A stretch of DNA of 64,000 nt, from the NCBI RefSeq assembly GCF_902167635.1, contig NZ_CABHMS010000001.1:930001-994000 (forward strand), read 5' to 3'. The notes below the pieces were generated by a model. The model saw only the letters and a list, made by a program, of their open reading frames with translations. It was not told the DNA's origin and did not search any database. Below, in pieces: positions 34,514 through 43,211 of the stretch. Source of the stretch: Chitinophaga vietnamensis. GTDB taxonomy: Bacteria; Bacteroidota; Bacteroidia; Chitinophagales; Chitinophagaceae. The position numbers were made by a program, and so were the translations under genes. The first letter of the stretch is position 1; each line of letters starts with the position of its first letter.

Positions 34514-36544
34514 ATGAAAAGAACACTGCTGATTGCCTGCCTCCTGGGCAATGCGGCGATGGCGCAACAAACCATCAAGCCTTACGGTGCATTGCCATCC
34601 AAAGCCCAGGTAGCATGGAATGACATGGAGTATTACATGTTCATTCATTTCGGTCCCAATACCTTCACTAACCGCGAGTGGGGGCATGGCGACGAAGATC
34701 CGAAAGTATTCAATCCAACGCATGTAGATGCCCGCCAATGGGCGCGTACCGCCAAACTCGCCGGTATGAAAGGCATCGTGCTCACAGCCAAACATCACGA
34801 CGGCTTCTGCCTCTGGCCCAGCAAATACAGCACGCACACGGTGCGTGAAAGCAGTTACAAAGGCGATATCCTCAAGGAGCTCTCTGCTGCCTGTAAAGAA
34901 TATGGCCTCAAGTTCGGCGTATACCTTTCGCCCTGGGACCGCAACCATCCCGAATATGGCACGCCCACCTATAACCAGGTGTTCGCCAATACGCTCAATG
35001 AGGTGCTATCCAGCTATGGGCCTGTGTTTGAGCAGTGGTTCGATGGCGCCAACGATGGTACCAAAAAGCAACAGTACGACTGGCCCCTGTTTCACAGCGT
35101 AGTATATAAAAATCAGCCCAACGCCGTTATCTTCAGCGATGTAGGCCCCGGTTGCCGCTGGGTGGGCAATGAAAACGGCATCGCCGGTACCACCAACTGG
35201 AGCACGCTCAACGTAAAAGGCTTCTCGCCCGGCGCTGGCGGCCCTCCCGCCAAATCGCTCAACGAAGGCAATGAAGATGGCGAACGCTGGATACCCGCAG
35301 AATGTGATGTGAGCATCCGCCCGGGATGGTTCTACAGCCCCGATACCGACGACAAAGTGAAATCCCTTTCCGAGCTGCTAGATATCTACTATGGTTCCGT
35401 AGGCCGCAATGGTAACCTGATCCTCAATGTGCCGGTAGACCGCGACGGGGTGATACATCCCAACGACTCTACCCGCCTGATGGAGCTGCGCCGCGTGCTG
35501 GACGCCTCTTTCAAAGATAATCTCGCTAAAAAGGCGGTAGTAACGGCTACGCCTACACGTAAAAATAACAGCGCCGTGAAAGTGGCCCACCTCACCGATG
35601 GCAACAGCGACACTTACTGGGCTACCCCCGACGAGGCCACCACAGCGGATATCACGTTGAGCTACGCCCAGCCGGTCACTTTCAACCGCGTGGTATTGCG
35701 CGAGTTCATTGCGCTGGGGCAGCGTGTGCAGGCTTTCTCTGTATCCATCTGGGACAAAGGCGCCTGGAAGGAAGTGGCCAAAGAAACCACCATCGGGCAT
35801 AAGCGCATCCTGCGCCTGCCGGACTATACCACTACTAAAGTGCAGGTGAAAATACTGGCGGCAAAAGCAGCGCCGGTGATCAGCGAAGTACAGCTCTTCA
35901 AAGCGCCTGCCGTGCTGGCCACGCCGGAGATCAGGCGCAACAGGGAAGGCATTGTGCAGATACGTTGCGCCTCTGCCGATCCGGAAGTACATTATACCCT
36001 CGACGGCAGCGATCCCGTGCTCAGCTCACCTTTATATGATGGCAGCATGCCGCTGGCGCTCCCGCAGGGCGGCATCGTGAAAGCCCGCGCCTTCATCAAC
36101 AAAGGGCAGCAGGCCAGCCAGGTGGTGACGGCTCATTTCGATGTGGCCCCCGCCAAATGGACCGCTACCGCTGCCGGCAAAGATGCATCTAAAGCCATCG
36201 ACGCCAACCCGGGCACTGCCTGGGTAGCAGAGAAAGGCTTCCCGCAGGAACTGAAGGTAGACCTGGGCGAAACCCTCACCCTGAAAGGGTTTACTTATCT
36301 GCCTGTTACCGGTCACCAGGGCGGCGTAATATATAAATATGCTTTCTATACCAGCGAAGATGGCCAGCAATGGGGCAATCCCGCTGCCAGCGGCAGTTTC
36401 GCGAATATTAAAAATAATCCGGTACTGCAAATAGTACCCTTTGCGCCTGTGAAGGCCCGCTACATCCGCTTTGTAGCGCTTTCACCTGCCGATGAAAAAG
36501 ATACACAGGCCACCGTGGCCGAACTGGGCGTGATCACGCGATAG
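34514..36544 (+). CDS. GH29 alpha-L-fucosidase with C-terminal binding modules
   Basis: Retaining fucosidase, secreted by a signal peptide (1-18, cut after AMAQ). The catalytic barrel (about 25-345) has MEYYMFIHFGPNTFTNREWG, LTAKHHDGFCLW and the nucleophile D177 in EQWFDGANDG; the acid/base is in the region around NVPVDRDG or later and cannot be fixed by eye. C-terminal modules: a discoidin-like domain (about 365-480), a chitobiase-type strand domain with YTLDGSDPVLSSPLYDG (about 505-540) and a second discoidin-like domain to the end. 676 residues. A composite palindrome begins on the base after its stop. Confidence 0.92.
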   Translation: MKRTLLIACLLGNAAMAQQTIKPYGALPSKAQVAWNDMEYYMFIHFGPNTFTNREWGHGDEDPKVFNPTHVDARQWARTAKLAGMKGIVLTAKHHDGFCLWPSKYSTHTVRESSYKGDILKELSAACKEYGLKFGVYLSPWDRNHPEYGTPTYNQVFANTLNEVLSSYGPVFEQWFDGANDGTKKQQYDWPLFHSVVYKNQPNAVIFSDVGPGCRWVGNENGIAGTTNWSTLNVKGFSPGAGGPPAKSLNEGNEDGERWIPAECDVSIRPGWFYSPDTDDKVKSLSELLDIYYGSVGRNGNLILNVPVDRDGVIHPNDSTRLMELRRVLDASFKDNLAKKAVVTATPTRKNNSAVKVAHLTDGNSDTYWATPDEATTADITLSYAQPVTFNRVVLREFIALGQRVQAFSVSIWDKGAWKEVAKETTIGHKRILRLPDYTTTKVQVKILAAKAAPVISEVQLFKAPAVLATPEIRRNREGIVQIRCASADPEVHYTLDGSDPVLSSPLYDGSMPLALPQGGIVKARAFINKGQQASQVVTAHFDVAPAKWTATAAGKDASKAIDANPGTAWVAEKGFPQELKVDLGETLTLKGFTYLPVTGHQGGVIYKYAFYTSEDGQQWGNPAASGSFANIKNNPVLQIVPFAPVKARYIRFVALSPADEKDTQATVAELGVITR

Positions 36545-36759
36545 GTTCTCGCAAAGGCGCAAAGCAGCAGAGCAGCGAAGGCGGGCTTCGCCCGCATAAA
36601 TCTGGCTCAGGATTACAGGATTGAAAGGATTTATCAGGATTTTCGAATTGATCTTCGCGAATCTTTTTTAATCCTGTAATCCTGGGTTTAATCCTGTAAT
36701 CCTGAGCCAGATTTATGCGGGCGAAGCCCGCCTTCGCTCCTCTGCGCCTTTGCGGGAAC
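36545..36759. repeat. Composite palindrome: family C outside, family D (AATCCTGT) inside
   Basis: The outer arms (from 36545 and to 36759) hold CGCAAAGGCGC and GGCGGGCTTCGCCCGC (36580-36595) with its mirror. The next inner part, ATAAATCTGGCTCAGGATTACAGGATT read in two pieces, is exactly mirrored, giving about 48 bp of perfect arm. The centre (36623-36689) contains further AATCCTGT/AGGATT units. The outer arms differ by a small indel near 36560-36575. It abuts the GH29 stop codon. Confidence 0.93.
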
Positions 36760-36819
36760 GCCTTTTGAAAAAAAATTGGTTTCCCCAAAAAAATTGGACC
36801 ATTTAAAAATATATTGTTA

Positions 36820-36827
36820 TAACTTTG
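36820..36827 (+). promoter_or_regulatory. Putative -7 box of the arginine operon
   Basis: TAACTTTG is an exact TAnnTTTG match. An ATTGG at 36793-36797 could serve as the -33 element, with a spacer longer than ideal. Transcription from here leaves a leader of about 285 nt before the first gene. Confidence 0.5.
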
Positions 36828-36831
36828 CGGA

Positions 36832-37116
36832 TATTCTAAACTAAAGACAATATTTATAACAATTTAACGCTGAACTGAAGTTGGAAAAAATCGCAACTCA
36901 TACCAACATCTCCGCATATCATCCCGCTTTAAACGAAGGGGTATATTCTGTTGGGTTCAATGTCTTTAGATACCTTTCCCGACGACCTAGGATTTGATAG
37001 CGTTTGTCATATGGCCCGCTGTCGCACCGTGATTCCCAATCATATGGTGTTCCTTTTATTTCCGCCAAGGAAATTTCTCAATGTAGTTTATTGATTCACG
37101 ATTTCAATTTAAAAAG
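36832..37116 (+). other. Long untranslated leader before the arginine operon
   Basis: About 285 nt between the -7 box and the first arginine gene without a convincing gene. AAGGGGTAT (near 36937) can pair with ATACCTTTC (near 36970) around a 23-nt loop, and CATATG occurs twice (37008-37013, 37043-37048). ATG-TAG at 37081-37086 is a start codon followed at once by a stop, 31 nt before the TTG start of the first gene. I do not recognise a known riboswitch class here. Confidence 0.4.
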
Positions 37117-37884
37117 TTGGAAAATCAGCATATCATCGTTAGGGTAGCCACTCCTGACGATATACACTATTCAAAGACCATCACCGATGAGATGGAATCG
37201 TCTGCAAAGGCGCGTGGAACCGGCATTGCCAAGCGTTCCCCCGCTTATGTAGAGCTGAAGATGCAGGAAGGCAAAGCCGTTATCGCCGTTACAGAAAAAG
37301 GAGACTGGGTAGGCTTCTGTTATATTGAAGCCTGGGGACATGAGAAATTTGTTGCCAACTCCGGACTGATCGTGAATCCCGCATTCCGTGGGCATGGCGT
37401 AGCTAAATCTATCAAGAAAAAAATATTCGAGCTTTCCCGGGAGAAATATCCTGACGCAAAAATATTCGGTCTTACCACCGGCCTCGCCGTGATGAAGATC
37501 AACTCTGAACTGGGTTATGAACCGGTTACCTATTCCGAGCTCACCGATGATGAGGAGTTCTGGAAAGGCTGCCGCAGCTGTGTCAACTTCGATATCCTCA
37601 CTGCCAAAGGTCGTAAGAACTGCCTCTGCACGGCCATGCTCTATGACCCCCTGGAAAAGCTCCGGGAAGCGGAAGAGAAAGCCAAAGCCGCTGCCGAAGA
37701 GCAATCCAAACTGGCCGTGAACGCCGGCGGGCACATGCACCACGAACATCGCCGCAGAAGAAGATTTAAAGGAAATATAAAACTCTACGAGCGCTGGCTC
37801 CGATTTAAAAGATTTGTTTTGCTGAAAAGCAAAAAAGAAGGCGGCGCCGCCGGATCAAAAAAGAAATTCTTTTTCTTCTTCTGA
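37117..37884 (+). CDS. GNAT N-acyltransferase, probable first enzyme of arginine synthesis
   Basis: 255 residues with a GNAT fold: IIVRVATPDDIHYSKTI, VIAVTEKGDWVGFCYIE, the acetyl-CoA loop NPAFRGHGVAKSIKK, and FGLTTGLAVMKINSELGY. A Cys-rich patch (CRSCVNF, CLC) and a basic tail with HHEHRRRRRF follow. As the first gene of the arginine operon it probably acylates glutamate (acetyl- or succinyl-CoA as donor). No ATG is available between the upstream stop (37084-37086) and the conserved start, so TTG 37117 is used, a rare start that may limit expression. Confidence 0.72.
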   Translation: MENQHIIVRVATPDDIHYSKTITDEMESSAKARGTGIAKRSPAYVELKMQEGKAVIAVTEKGDWVGFCYIEAWGHEKFVANSGLIVNPAFRGHGVAKSIKKKIFELSREKYPDAKIFGLTTGLAVMKINSELGYEPVTYSELTDDEEFWKGCRSCVNFDILTAKGRKNCLCTAMLYDPLEKLREAEEKAKAAAEEQSKLAVNAGGHMHHEHRRRRRFKGNIKLYERWLRFKRFVLLKSKKEGGAAGSKKKFFFFF

Positions 37885-37932
37885 TCTCTTTAAAAAAAAT
37901 AAATATTGTTATTCGTATAAAACGTTGTCATA

Positions 37933-39123
37933 ATGAAAAAAGTAGTATTGGGATTTAGCGGAGGACTTGATACTTCCTATTGCGTTAAATATCTGACGGA
38001 TGAAAAAGGTTATGAAGTGCATTCAGTGATCGTTAACACCGGCGGCTTCTCCGATGAAGAGTTGCAGGAAATTGAAAAGCGCGCTTACAGCCTGGGAGTA
38101 AAGAGCCATAAAACCGTTAATGCCATCCGCTCTTATTATGACGGCGTGATCAAATATCTCATCTTCGGCAATGTGCTGAAGAATAACACCTACCCGCTGA
38201 GCGTGAGCGCCGAGCGCATGAGCCAGGCCCTCGCTATCGCGGAATATGTGAAGGAAGTAGGCGCCGACGCTGTAGCACACGGCAGCACCGGCGCTGGCAA
38301 CGACCAGGTACGTTTTGATATGGTATTCCATATCATGATCCCTGGCGTAGAGATCATCACGCCCATCCGTGATATGAAACTGAGCCGCGAAGAAGAGATC
38401 TCCTACCTTAAAGCCAAAGGCGTGCAGATGAACTTCGACAAGGCCATGTACTCTATCAACAAAGGTATCTGGGGCACTTCTGTTGGCGGTAAAGAAACCC
38501 TTAGCTCCAATGGCATGCTGCCGGAAGAAGCCTGGCCTACACAGCTCACTAAAAAAGAAGAAGAGCAGGTGAAACTGGTATTCGAAAAAGGTGAACTCAG
38601 CGGTATAAACGATAAAACATTTGCGCATCCTTCCGAAGCGATCCAGTACCTGCAAACACTGGCAGGACCTTTCGCGATCGGCCGCGATATTCATGTGGGC
38701 GACACCATCATCGGCATTAAAGGCCGCGTAGGCTTCGAAGCCGCCGCTCCCATGGTGATCATCAAAGCGCACCACGCCCTCGAAAAACATGTGCTCACCA
38801 AATGGCAGCTCAGCTGGAAAGACCAGCTGGCGCAGTTCTACGGCAACTGGATGCACGAAGGCCAGATCATGGACCCCGTAATGCGCGACATCGAAGCCTT
38901 CCTGCAAAGCACCCAGCAGCACGTGAGCGGCGAAGTGTTCGTTACCCTCATGCCATACCGCTTCCAGGTTACAGGCATCCAATCTGCCTACGACCTGATG
39001 AGCAGCAAATTCGGCAAATACGGCGAAATGAACAGCGGCTGGACCGGCGACGACGTAAGAGGCTTCAGCAAGATCTTCGGTAACCAGACGATGATCTGGC
39101 ACCAGATCAAGAATAATTTATAG
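37933..39123 (+). CDS. argG: Argininosuccinate synthase
   Basis: Joins citrulline and aspartate with ATP to give argininosuccinate. The PP-loop is at the start, LGFSGGLDTSYCVKYL (5-20), followed by AHGSTGAGNDQVRFDM and SYLKAKG. 396 residues, the usual length. In pathways that keep the acyl group until late, this enzyme acts after the deacylase encoded four genes downstream. Clear ATG 48 nt after the acyltransferase gene. Confidence 0.95.
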   Translation: MKKVVLGFSGGLDTSYCVKYLTDEKGYEVHSVIVNTGGFSDEELQEIEKRAYSLGVKSHKTVNAIRSYYDGVIKYLIFGNVLKNNTYPLSVSAERMSQALAIAEYVKEVGADAVAHGSTGAGNDQVRFDMVFHIMIPGVEIITPIRDMKLSREEEISYLKAKGVQMNFDKAMYSINKGIWGTSVGGKETLSSNGMLPEEAWPTQLTKKEEEQVKLVFEKGELSGINDKTFAHPSEAIQYLQTLAGPFAIGRDIHVGDTIIGIKGRVGFEAAAPMVIIKAHHALEKHVLTKWQLSWKDQLAQFYGNWMHEGQIMDPVMRDIEAFLQSTQQHVSGEVFVTLMPYRFQVTGIQSAYDLMSSKFGKYGEMNSGWTGDDVRGFSKIFGNQTMIWHQIKNNL

Positions 39124-39202
39124 ATTTCTTGATTTGAGAATTGATGAATTGTATTGAAGCGGTTTAATAAATCAAAAAATCCGTAAATCCATAAATCAGT
39201 AA
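39124..39202. repeat. Family A repeat, one main arm, between argG and argC
   Basis: AAATCAAAAAATCCGTAAATCC (from 39170, in two pieces) repeats the family A array; the 5' side, ATTTCTTGATTTGAGAATTGATG, is a weak mirror. The block fills the gap between the argG stop (39123) and the argC start (39203) completely. Confidence 0.75.
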
Positions 39203-40177
39203 ATGACCATGGTAAAAGTTGGAATCGTAGGCGGAGCAGGATATACAGGAGGGGAGATGATCAGGTTATTGCTGCATCATCCGGCGGTAACTATTTCGTT
39301 TGTACATAGCCGTAGTAATGCCGGCAACCCGCTGTATGCGGTGCATGCCGACCTGCTGGGAGATACGGACCTCACCTTTACCGGTGAGCTGAGCAATGAT
39401 ATTGACGTGATGTTCCTGTGCCTCGGCCATGGCGAATCCAGAAAGTTCCTGGAAGCTAATGATGTTGCGCCACACGTGAAAGTGATAGACCTGAGCCAGG
39501 ATTTTCGTTTAGGCGAAACCGTCAATGGCCGCGAATTTATCTACGGCCTGCCCGAAATGCAACGTGAGAAGATACAATCAGCAAAGAACATCGCCAACCC
39601 CGGCTGCTTTGCTACCGCCATACAGTTAGGACTCCTGCCACTGGCTAAAGCCGGTCTGCTACAGGAAGTACATGCTACCGGCATCACCGGCTCCACCGGC
39701 GCAGGACAGAGCCTTCAGGCTACCTCGCACTTCACCTGGAGAGCTAACAACGTATCTACCTACAAAGTGCTTACCCACCAGCACCTCAAAGAGATCCGAC
39801 GAAGCCTTCAGCTGCTGCAGCCGGAATTCGCCGCCGATATCAACTTTGTACCGGTACGGGGCGATTATCCAAGAGGTATCTGGATCACTTCCTACACACA
39901 GAGCGATCTGTCGCTGGAAGCCGCTGTGCAGCTGTATAAAGACTACTACGCCGGTCATCCGTTCACACACGTGAGCGATAAACAGATCGACCTCAAACAG
40001 GTGGTGAATACCAACAAATGTCTGATCCAGCTGGAGAAGGTAAACGGCAAACTCGTGATCCACTCCATTGAAGACAACCTGCTCAAAGGCGCTTCCGGTC
40101 AGGCCGTACAGAACATGAACCTGATGTGCGGCCTGGATGAAACGGCAGGACTTAAACTGAAGTCCATCGTTTTCTAA
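39203..40177 (+). CDS. argC: N-acyl-gamma-glutamyl-phosphate reductase
   Basis: NADPH-dependent reduction of N-acylglutamyl phosphate to the semialdehyde. The Rossmann motif is VGIVGGAGYTGGEMIRLL (6-23) and the catalytic Cys is in ANPGCFATAIQLG (about residue 134). The closing catalytic His region is TGAGQSLQATSHFTWRANNVSTYK in the family order. 324 residues. The start is directly at the end of an intergenic repeat; two ATGs (39203, 39209) are possible. Confidence 0.93.
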   Translation: MTMVKVGIVGGAGYTGGEMIRLLLHHPAVTISFVHSRSNAGNPLYAVHADLLGDTDLTFTGELSNDIDVMFLCLGHGESRKFLEANDVAPHVKVIDLSQDFRLGETVNGREFIYGLPEMQREKIQSAKNIANPGCFATAIQLGLLPLAKAGLLQEVHATGITGSTGAGQSLQATSHFTWRANNVSTYKVLTHQHLKEIRRSLQLLQPEFAADINFVPVRGDYPRGIWITSYTQSDLSLEAAVQLYKDYYAGHPFTHVSDKQIDLKQVVNTNKCLIQLEKVNGKLVIHSIEDNLLKGASGQAVQNMNLMCGLDETAGLKLKSIVF

Positions 40178-40209
40178 TCGTTTTATCATTTTCAATTCCA
40201 ACGACGAAC

Positions 40210-41334
40210 ATGAAACTTTTTGATGTATATCCGGTTAATAATATTGTTATAGATAAAGCGCTCGGCTCTCATGTATGGGACGACCAAGGCACTGAATACC
40301 TCGATCTCTACGGCGGCCATGCCGTGATCTCTATCGGTCATACGCATCCGCATTATGTAAAGCGCCTCACCGACCAGCTGCACAAAGTAGGTTTCTATTC
40401 CAACTCTGTGAAGATGCCTTTGCAGGAACAGCTGGCAGCCTTGCTGGGCAAGGTTTCCGGCAAGGAAGACTATCAGCTCTTCCTCTGCAACTCCGGCGCG
40501 GAAGCCAATGAAAATGCACTGAAACTGGCTTCTTTCCATAATGGGAAAAAGAAGATACTGGCATTCAAAAAATCTTTTCATGGCAGAACATCACTGGCGG
40601 TAGCAGCTACCGACAACCCGAAGATCGTAGCGCCGGTGAATGAAACAGATAACGTTGTGTTCCTGCCCTGGCAGGATGAAGCTGCGCTGGAACAGGCTTT
40701 CAAGGATCATGAAGTATCTTCTGTGATCATCGAAGGTATACAGGGCGTAGGTGGCATCAATGTGGCCAGTCCGGCATTCCTGCAAAAGATACGCAGTCTT
40801 TGCGATGCCCACAATGCCGTATTCATAGCGGATTCCGTGCAATGTGGCTATGGCAGGAGCGGTAAATTTTTCTCCCACGATTTCGCTGGCGTAAATGCAG
40901 ACATTTACACCATGGCGAAAGGGATGGGTAATGGTTTCCCGATCGGCGGTATCATCATCTCCCCGAAAATCGCGCCCAGTCATGGTATGCTGGGAACTAC
41001 CTTCGGCGGCAACCACCTCGCCTGCGCGGCAGCACTGGCCGTACTGGAAGTGATTGAATCTGAAAAGCTGATCGACAATGCCGCTAACATCGGAAATTAC
41101 CTGATGGAGCAGCTGCGCACTTTCCGGCAAGTAAAAGAAGTAAGGGGTCGTGGCCTCATGATCGGTATCGAGCTGCCGGAAGAACTGGCGCATGTAAGAA
41201 AAGCATTGCTCGGCGCCCACAAGATCTTCACCGGCGAAGCCAAGCCCAACGTGATCCGCCTGCTCCCGTCGCTGGCACTCACCAAAGCCCACGCAGATCA
41301 ATTTTTAGAAGCATTCGGAAAAGAAGTTAAATAG
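40210..41334 (+). CDS. argD: Acylornithine aminotransferase
   Basis: PLP enzyme that transfers an amino group from glutamate to N-acylglutamate semialdehyde. It has CNSGAEANENALKLA, the FKKSFHGRT block, ADSVQCGYGRSGKFF and the Schiff-base Lys in YTMAKGMGNGFPIGG; the end is GRGLMIGIELPEE. 374 residues. Its stop codon meets a family A palindrome that fills the gap to the next gene. Confidence 0.93.
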   Translation: MKLFDVYPVNNIVIDKALGSHVWDDQGTEYLDLYGGHAVISIGHTHPHYVKRLTDQLHKVGFYSNSVKMPLQEQLAALLGKVSGKEDYQLFLCNSGAEANENALKLASFHNGKKKILAFKKSFHGRTSLAVAATDNPKIVAPVNETDNVVFLPWQDEAALEQAFKDHEVSSVIIEGIQGVGGINVASPAFLQKIRSLCDAHNAVFIADSVQCGYGRSGKFFSHDFAGVNADIYTMAKGMGNGFPIGGIIISPKIAPSHGMLGTTFGGNHLACAAALAVLEVIESEKLIDNAANIGNYLMEQLRTFRQVKEVRGRGLMIGIELPEELAHVRKALLGAHKIFTGEAKPNVIRLLPSLALTKAHADQFLEAFGKEVK

Positions 41335-41455
41335 ATTTTGGAATTTTTTGATTTACGGATTTATGGATTTGTGGAAACGGGAATATGGTAAAATGCAAGA
41401 TGTTGCCGTTCCCACAAATTCGAAAATCCGTAAATCCCAAAATTCCAAAATCCCA
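41335..41455. repeat. Family A palindrome between argD and argF'
   Basis: GATTTTGGAATTTT..GATTTACGGATTT on the left (41334-41380) mirrors AAATCCGTAAATC..AAAATTCCAAAATC on the right (41409-41455), about 47 bp with a handful of mismatches around a loop of about 28 bases. It starts at the argD stop and ends five bases before the argF' start, inside an operon. Confidence 0.9.
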
Positions 41456-41460
41456 ATCAA

Positions 41461-42417
41461 ATGTCAATGAAGCAATTTATTTCTACAGCAGATGTTCCCA
41501 GTGTCCCGCGGCTGGTGGACATTGCATTGAACTACAAGAAAGATCCTTTCAGGGATCAGGAATTGGGTAAGAACAAAACCCTGGGTATGATATTCCTGAA
41601 TCCCAGTTTGCGCACGAGGCTCAGTACGCAGGTGGCTGCAAAGCACCTGGGCATGGAAGCGGTGGTGTTCAATATTGACAAGGAAGGATGGCAGCTGGAA
41701 ATGAATGACGGCGTAATCATGAATGGCAATACTTCCGAACACGTGAAAGAGGCCGCCGCCGTGATGGGACAGTATTTCGATATACTGAGCATCCGTACTT
41801 TTCCCGGATTGAAGAATAAAGAAGAAGATTATACAGAGAAATATATCAATCAGTTCATCAAGTACGCCGGCGTGCCGGTGGTAAGCCTGGAAAGCGCTAC
41901 CCTGCATCCTTTGCAGAGCCTTACCGATGCCATCACCATCAAAGAACGCTGGCAGGCCACCAGCAAACCGAAAGTGGTGATGACCTGGGCGCCCCACGTA
42001 AAAGCGCTGCCACAGGCCGTTCCCAACTCCTTCGCACAGTGGATGAATGCCTGGGGGGAAGTGGATTTCGTGATCACGCATCCCGAAGGCTATGAGCTGG
42101 ATGAGAAATTCTCCGGCAATGCACGTATCGAACATGATCAGGACAAAGCCCTCGAAGGCGCCGATTTTGTTTACGTGAAAAACTGGTCGTCTTACAAAGA
42201 CTACGGCAAAGTAACCTGCACCGACAGCAGCTGGATGATGACCAACGATAAACTCAAACATACCAATACCGCCAAAGTAATGCACTGCCTGCCCGTGAGA
42301 AGGAATGTGGTGATCGCCGACGAAGTGCTCGATGGCCCGCAATCCATCGTGATACCGGAAGCCGGCAACCGTGTGTGGGCCGCACAGGCAGTATTGAGCG
42401 AAATTCTGAAAGGATAA
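41461..42417 (+). CDS. argF': N-succinylornithine (or N-acetylornithine) carbamoyltransferase
   Basis: Transfers the carbamoyl group to acylated ornithine. 318 residues. The carbamoyl-phosphate motif is SLRTR (49-53); HPLQS and MHCLPVRRN are family blocks, and the order is close to the Bacteroides fragilis succinylornithine enzyme. The residue reported to decide succinyl against acetyl substrate (Pro90 in B. fragilis, Glu92 in the Xanthomonas acetyl enzyme) aligns with Ser92 in MNGNTSEHV. A non-Glu residue here favours the succinyl form. ATG 41461 or 41467. Confidence 0.9.
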   Translation: MSMKQFISTADVPSVPRLVDIALNYKKDPFRDQELGKNKTLGMIFLNPSLRTRLSTQVAAKHLGMEAVVFNIDKEGWQLEMNDGVIMNGNTSEHVKEAAAVMGQYFDILSIRTFPGLKNKEEDYTEKYINQFIKYAGVPVVSLESATLHPLQSLTDAITIKERWQATSKPKVVMTWAPHVKALPQAVPNSFAQWMNAWGEVDFVITHPEGYELDEKFSGNARIEHDQDKALEGADFVYVKNWSSYKDYGKVTCTDSSWMMTNDKLKHTNTAKVMHCLPVRRNVVIADEVLDGPQSIVIPEAGNRVWAAQAVLSEILKG

Positions 42418-42419
42418 TT

Positions 42420-43208
42420 ATGATCGACCTGTTTATTATTAAAGTAGGCGGAAATGTAATTGACAACCCGGAACTGCTGCAATCTTTCATCGGAAAGTTT
42501 GCAGCCATTCCCGGTAAAAAGATATTGATACACGGTGGCGGCAAGATCGCTACGCGTATCGGCGACAAGCTCGGCATCGAATCTAAATATGTGGATGGCC
42601 GCCGCATCACAGATGCCGATACCATCGACGTAGTAACGATGGTATATGGCGGTCTGGTGAACAAGCAGCTGGTGGCCCGTTTGCAGGCAACAGGCTGCAA
42701 TGCTATCGGTCTCACCGGCGCTGATGCCAACATCATCCCGGCGGTGAAACGTCCTGTGAAAGAGATCGACTACGGTTTTGTAGGGGATGTATACCCGGAG
42801 CAATTGCAAACAGCGCCTTTGATCGCCCTGCTGGAAAACGGCATCACACCGGTGTTTGCGCCCCTGACGCATGATGGCAAAGGCCAGATGCTCAATACCA
42901 ATGCGGACACCATCGCCTCTTCTCTCGCCATCGCATTATCTTCAACATATAAGGTAAGACTGATCTATTGCTTCGAGAAGAAAGGCGTACTGAGTGATCC
43001 GAACGATGATAACGCTGTGATCAATCTCATCAACAAAGATATTTATCAACAATTGCTGACCGATAAGGTATTGTCCGACGGTATCCTGCCCAAGCTGCAA
43101 AACGCTTTCAGCGCGATCGGTAACGGCGTGAAAGAAGTGCTGATAGGCCACGCCGCTGATGTGCTCAGCAACACCACCGGCCAGGTAGCCGGCACCTTAA
43201 TATGCTAA
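42420..43208 (+). CDS. argB: N-acylglutamate kinase
   Basis: Phosphorylates N-acylglutamate, the second step. Amino-acid kinase fold with IIKVGGNVIDN (6-16), LIHGGGKIATRIG, VDGRRITD, GLTGADANII and LNTNADTIASSLA. 262 residues, without the N-terminal helix of arginine-inhibited hexameric kinases, so feedback control by arginine at this enzyme is not expected (inference). It starts 2 nt after argF'. Confidence 0.92.
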   Translation: MIDLFIIKVGGNVIDNPELLQSFIGKFAAIPGKKILIHGGGKIATRIGDKLGIESKYVDGRRITDADTIDVVTMVYGGLVNKQLVARLQATGCNAIGLTGADANIIPAVKRPVKEIDYGFVGDVYPEQLQTAPLIALLENGITPVFAPLTHDGKGQMLNTNADTIASSLAIALSSTYKVRLIYCFEKKGVLSDPNDDNAVINLINKDIYQQLLTDKVLSDGILPKLQNAFSAIGNGVKEVLIGHAADVLSNTTGQVAGTLIC

Positions 43209-43211
43209 CCT

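Noticed and set aside
36881-37000. TTG-initiated frame of about 40 codons in the arginine leader as a leader peptide
   Set aside because: It has no arginine codon run near a stem as classical attenuators have (only scattered Arg), no ATG, and ends far from the first gene. Kept only as part of the leader description.
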